Below, piece by piece: positions 61,046-64,000 of a stretch of 64,000 nt of DNA. The DNA is from Erysipelotrichaceae bacterium (GTDB taxonomy: Bacteria; Bacillota_I; Bacilli_A; Erysipelotrichales; Erysipelotrichaceae), in contig JAFRKA010000013.1 of assembly GCA_017432005.1 (NCBI GenBank), forward strand, positions 62,001 through 126,000, written 5' to 3'. A program made the translations under genes and the position numbers. Numbering within the stretch: position 1 is the stretch's first letter; every line of letters begins with the position of its first letter. The notes under the pieces were generated by a model that did no database searches, had not been told where the DNA came from, and worked only from the letters and a program-made list of their open reading frames with translations.

Positions 61046-63648
61046 TTCTTCCTCTTTCTGTTCTTATTCTGCAGCTCGTGAGCTTTTTCCATGACATCGT
61101 GTACAGAATCGCCTTTTTTCTTTTCGGCCATGGTACATTCGATCACAAGATCGCCCATATGTGCATATCTGCGGCAGAACTTCTTCAGCATCTCATCTTT
61201 CTTCTTCAGCTGTTTTCCTTCGATGAACGTCACGAACTCGTCTGCCCCGATCCTGTAGATATCACAGCTCTCAAAGACTGAAGCTATCGCTTCATAGATC
61301 TTCTTCAGTTCGTCGTTTCTACGGTCTTTATTCAAGCCTTTTACCGTGAAATAGGCTATCGCATAATCTTTGCACGGATGAGCAGAAAGATCATTGCCTT
61401 TGTCGATGAAAGCCAGGCGGCTGAAAGCACCGGTCACACTGTCGGTGTCTGACAGCATGCTCTTTTCCTTCTCCCGGTCGAGCTCATTGCGGATGATGTT
61501 CAGGATCTTCTCTCCGATACCGCTCATGGTCACGACCAGATACTTTCCGTTTCCTTCCGCTACCGGCATGATCCTAACATTGATCTGATTTACCTTGTCT
61601 CCGTAAACGACCCGGTAATCCTCAGAGATATAATTCTGCTTATTCAGGACCCTCACGACATATTTCTTATCCCAGAGCTTCATAGCTTTGTTCAGGTCAT
61701 CTTCAGCGACATAGCCTCTGGTCTTGATCATACAGTATTCAAAGAAGTTTTCATTGACCTGCAGGACTCTAAGATGATCGGTACCGTTATCCGTTGTATA
61801 TTCGATGAAGTTATCAGTCTCCATATCGACATAGTAGACACTGTCATAAAAGACTGAAAGTCCCTTGGACAGATTATGATAGATCGATTTATGATCGGAA
61901 TTCATGTGGCTCGCTATCATCGAGCGGTTCAAAGAATCATCGCTTTCTTCCTGCAGCTGTGCTGCTCTTTCCTTGATGAACTTCTCAAATTCCTCTTTTC
62001 TGACTGGTTTTGAGAAATAGAAACCCTGGATGATCTCACAGCCCTGCGATTTCAGCAGATCCAGCTGTTTCCTGTTCTCCACGCCTTCAGCGATCGTGAT
62101 CGTATTGAGACAGTCAGCGATATCCATGACCATCCTGAGCATCTTGCGGCTCTTCTCGTTCTGGATCGCATCATTCACAAAGGAACGGTCGATCTTCAGA
62201 GCATCGATCGGCAGATCAGAGATCATCGCCAGCGATGAATAGCCTGTACCGAAATCATCCATAGCGATCCTGAAACCCATCTTCCTGAGTTTCCTGGTCG
62301 CCTGGATGACGTAATCCGTGTCTTTCACATAAGCCGATTCCGTGATCTCCAGGATCAGTTCTTCCGGTTCGATACCGTACACGGAAATAATGTTCCTGAC
62401 CGCATCGAGGAATCCCGGGCTTAGCATATCGATACGTGAAACGTTGACACTAACCGGGATCGAGATCCCGTATTTCTTTTTCCAGGCAGCGATCTGGGCA
62501 GCGACGGCATCCCAGACATAGCAGTCCAGCTGTGAGATCAGTCCGTTCTCTTCAAATAGCGGGATAAAATCACCCGGTGAGATAAAGTCATATTCCGGAT
62601 GGATCCAGCGTACCAGGGCCTCAGCCGAATACAGGAAAGGTTCACGACCCTGGATATTGAACTTCGGCTGATAGTAGACCTCGAACTGCCCTTCGCTGAC
62701 CGCCGTTGAAAAATCCTCGACCAGCTGTTCATTGAACAGTTCCGCCTTCTTGAGTTTATTGTCATAGACAGCTACAGCCTTACTGAAATTGCCTCTGATC
62801 GAATCAGCTGCGAGCTTGGCATAAGTGAACTGTCCGGAAACATCATCGTTCTTGTCTACATTCGGATATACTCCCATGCGCAGGAAAACATGATAGTCTT
62901 TGCTGTCGAGCTTCTTCTGTAACGATGAGATGAACTTACTGTAATCAGCTCCACTCTTGAGATAGACCAGGAAGGTATCGCTGACTCTGCGGCAGGCGAT
63001 GCCGCCGATCTTATCAGTTTTCTCTTTGATCATGTCTGCCAGTTCACACAGCAGACGGTCACCGTATTCACGACCGAACCTTTCATTGATCAGATGGAAA
63101 TGGTCGATGTCGATGATGAGAGCGTCCATCTTCACATCCGGATTGAATTTATTGAATTCGCTGACATAGCGATAGAAGAAATCACGGTTATAGAGACCGG
63201 TAAGCGCATCCGTCTCCGTCGAAGAAATGATCCGGCGTCCTTCCGAGAGCTCGATGTTGACCTTGATCCTGAGTCTGATGATATCCGGATGCGGGAAAGG
63301 CTTGGAGATGAAATCGACTGCTCCGGAGCTTAAAGCTTCCGCTTCCGTAAAGGCATCAGCCGTAAACATGATGACCGGGATCTTCTTCAGTTCCTCATCG
63401 GCATTGATGATCTTGAGTGCATCGAGACCTGTCAGTTCAGGCATGATGAAATCCATCAGGACCATGCTGAGGTTCTTTCTGTTCTCTCTGATCTTCTCCA
63501 GAGCTTCACGGCCGTTTACGGCATAGATGAGATTATAGTCATTGCGCAGTAAAAAACCAAGGATCTCCCTGTTTATCTGTTCATCATCGACGATCAGGAT
63601 CATCCTTTTATTGTCAATGGTATAAAACTGTTCACGATCCAGAGCCAT
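61042..63648 (-). CDS. Response regulator REC-GGDEF-EAL-PAS/GGDEF-like c-di-GMP phosphodiesterase
   Basis: 868 residues: REC (about 16-135, phospho-Asp66, Lys in FISKPF), a degenerate GGDEF (about 145-295, motif VSDTF), an EAL domain (about 305-560) with intact SAEALVRW, DDFGTGYSSL, KIDRSFV and EGVE, then a PAS-like region (about 600-720) and a second degenerate GGDEF (IGADEF). The EAL motifs suggest hydrolysis of c-di-GMP to pGpG. REC places it under phosphorelay control, but no histidine kinase is nearby. First gene of the c-di-GMP operon; AGGAAA site before the ATG. Confidence 0.9.
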   Translation of the reverse strand: MALDREQFYTIDNKRMILIVDDEQINREILGFLLRNDYNLIYAVNGREALEKIRENRKNLSMVLMDFIMPELTGLDALKIINADEELKKIPVIMFTADAFTEAEALSSGAVDFISKPFPHPDIIRLRIKVNIELSEGRRIISSTETDALTGLYNRDFFYRYVSEFNKFNPDVKMDALIIDIDHFHLINERFGREYGDRLLCELADMIKEKTDKIGGIACRRVSDTFLVYLKSGADYSKFISSLQKKLDSKDYHVFLRMGVYPNVDKNDDVSGQFTYAKLAADSIRGNFSKAVAVYDNKLKKAELFNEQLVEDFSTAVSEGQFEVYYQPKFNIQGREPFLYSAEALVRWIHPEYDFISPGDFIPLFEENGLISQLDCYVWDAVAAQIAAWKKKYGISIPVSVNVSRIDMLSPGFLDAVRNIISVYGIEPEELILEITESAYVKDTDYVIQATRKLRKMGFRIAMDDFGTGYSSLAMISDLPIDALKIDRSFVNDAIQNEKSRKMLRMVMDIADCLNTITIAEGVENRKQLDLLKSQGCEIIQGFYFSKPVRKEEFEKFIKERAAQLQEESDDSLNRSMIASHMNSDHKSIYHNLSKGLSVFYDSVYYVDMETDNFIEYTTDNGTDHLRVLQVNENFFEYCMIKTRGYVAEDDLNKAMKLWDKKYVVRVLNKQNYISEDYRVVYGDKVNQINVRIMPVAEGNGKYLVVTMSGIGEKILNIIRNELDREKEKSMLSDTDSVTGAFSRLAFIDKGNDLSAHPCKDYAIAYFTVKGLNKDRRNDELKKIYEAIASVFESCDIYRIGADEFVTFIEGKQLKKKDEMLKKFCRRYAHMGDLVIECTMAEKKKGDSVHDVMEKAHELQNKNRKRKK

Positions 63649-63687
63649 TATATTTCCTGAATAGTTCCTGTAAATTAATTATATATG

Positions 63688-63715
63688 AAAAACACCGGCA
63701 AAGGAATTACCGGTG
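63688..63715 (-). terminator. Intrinsic terminator after the nitroreductase gene
   Basis: Minus-strand stem CACCGG / CCGGTG with an 11-base loop, then TTTTT. Confidence 0.85.
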
Positions 63716-63732
63716 CTGATCACATTTTATGT

Positions 63733-64000
63733 TCAATCGATGCTGTAGACGCGTCCTTCTCTGATCGGATGAGCCGGCGGAACTTCACCGTCGATATAGC
63801 CGATCGCACAGTGTCCGACACCTGCCCACTCGCCCTCTACGCCCAGATCCTTCAGCAGTTTCTGGAACTTCTCCATCTCGAATTCTTCTCTGGCTCTGTT
63901 GATCCAGATGCTTCCCAGCCCCAGCGAATGTGCTGCCAGCATCAGGTTCTGCATGACCAGTGCTCCGTCATAGGCACCGTTCTTCCCGCTGGCATCACCC
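63733..64000 (-). CDS. Nitroreductase family protein, 5'-truncated by window edge
   Basis: C-terminal part of a nitroreductase-fold FMN enzyme; the frame is open to the right edge (GDASGKNGAYDGALVMQNLM), so the internal ATG at 63954 is not the start. The family patterns MQNLMLAAHSLGLGSIWINR and GHCAIGYIDGE are clear. About 90 of an expected 170-200 residues are visible. Such enzymes reduce nitro compounds, quinones or flavins with NAD(P)H. A terminator follows. Confidence 0.88.
   Translation of the reverse strand, partial: GDASGKNGAYDGALVMQNLMLAAHSLGLGSIWINRAREEFEMEKFQKLLKDLGVEGEWAGVGHCAIGYIDGEVPPAHPIREGRVYSID

Noticed and set aside
1..64000. CRISPR array, transposase, prophage or rRNA genes
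   Set aside because: None seen on either strand; repeats found are operators, terminators or low-complexity codons.

Overview
The window looks like a chromosomal segment of a low- to mid-GC, anaerobic, fermentative Gram-positive bacterium (Bacillota). The class Erysipelotrichia is my best guess, but there is no rRNA here to confirm it. The evidence is Firmicute-type gene order and content: tmk-holB-ricT-rsmI, mnmE-tatD-pth-mfd-rqcP-divIC, the c-di-AMP receptor darA, a T-box in front of leuS and an FtsEX-hydrolase operon. The metabolism looks anaerobic: a flavodiiron/flavin reductase/rubredoxin fusion, a D-2-hydroxyacid dehydrogenase and an ascorbate-type PTS. Between mfd and divIC the sporulation genes found in Bacillus (spoVT, yabP, yabQ) are missing, which fits a non-sporulating lineage. 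No transposase, prophage, CRISPR array or rRNA was seen.

Layout. 1-5.0 kb: end of an S9 peptidase, an MFS exporter under a perfect palindromic operator, and leuS with its T-box leader. 5.0-10.5 kb: ftsE-ftsX-M23 hydrolase-ctpA-MBL hydrolase cell-wall operon. 10.5-14 kb: darA, azlCD, flavodiiron fusion, acylphosphatase. 14-19.5 kb: two SpoU methyltransferases, two U32 proteins, typA. 19.5-22.8 kb: two tRNA-Leu genes (CAG and GAG), a lipoprotein, a cytoplasmic 5'-nucleotidase-like enzyme and a decayed flavin-reductase pseudogene. 22.8-36 kb: long housekeeping operons. 36-38.6 kb: a DUF1508 protein and a three-gene ascorbate-type PTS. 38.7-42.8 kb: a tandem AAA+ protein with one apparently dead ATPase domain, an unknown protein and an XpaC-like membrane protein, divergent from a coiled-coil protein. 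42.9-50.4 kb: a PASTA protein with a MacB-like ABC pair, a GNAT enzyme, a GntR-ABC operon and a double-glycine-leader peptide. 50.5-55.2 kb: a tightly overlapping redox operon (two flavoproteins, DUF1667, lipoprotein, glycerate kinase). 55.3-56.6 kb: an HPr domain fused to a D-lactate-type dehydrogenase. 56.7-63.6 kb: a c-di-GMP cluster (two diguanylate cyclases, DUF4236 protein, an HPt lacking its histidine, and REC-GGDEF-EAL). The window ends inside a nitroreductase.

The strongest candidates for undescribed biology are the HPr-dehydrogenase fusion (direct PTS control of lactate formation?), the AAA+/XpaC cluster, and the HPt-like protein with Leu in place of the phospho-His inside a c-di-GMP operon. 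A recurrent arrangement of a -10 hexamer 6-9 nt before the start codon suggests that many genes here are read from leaderless or near-leaderless mRNAs.
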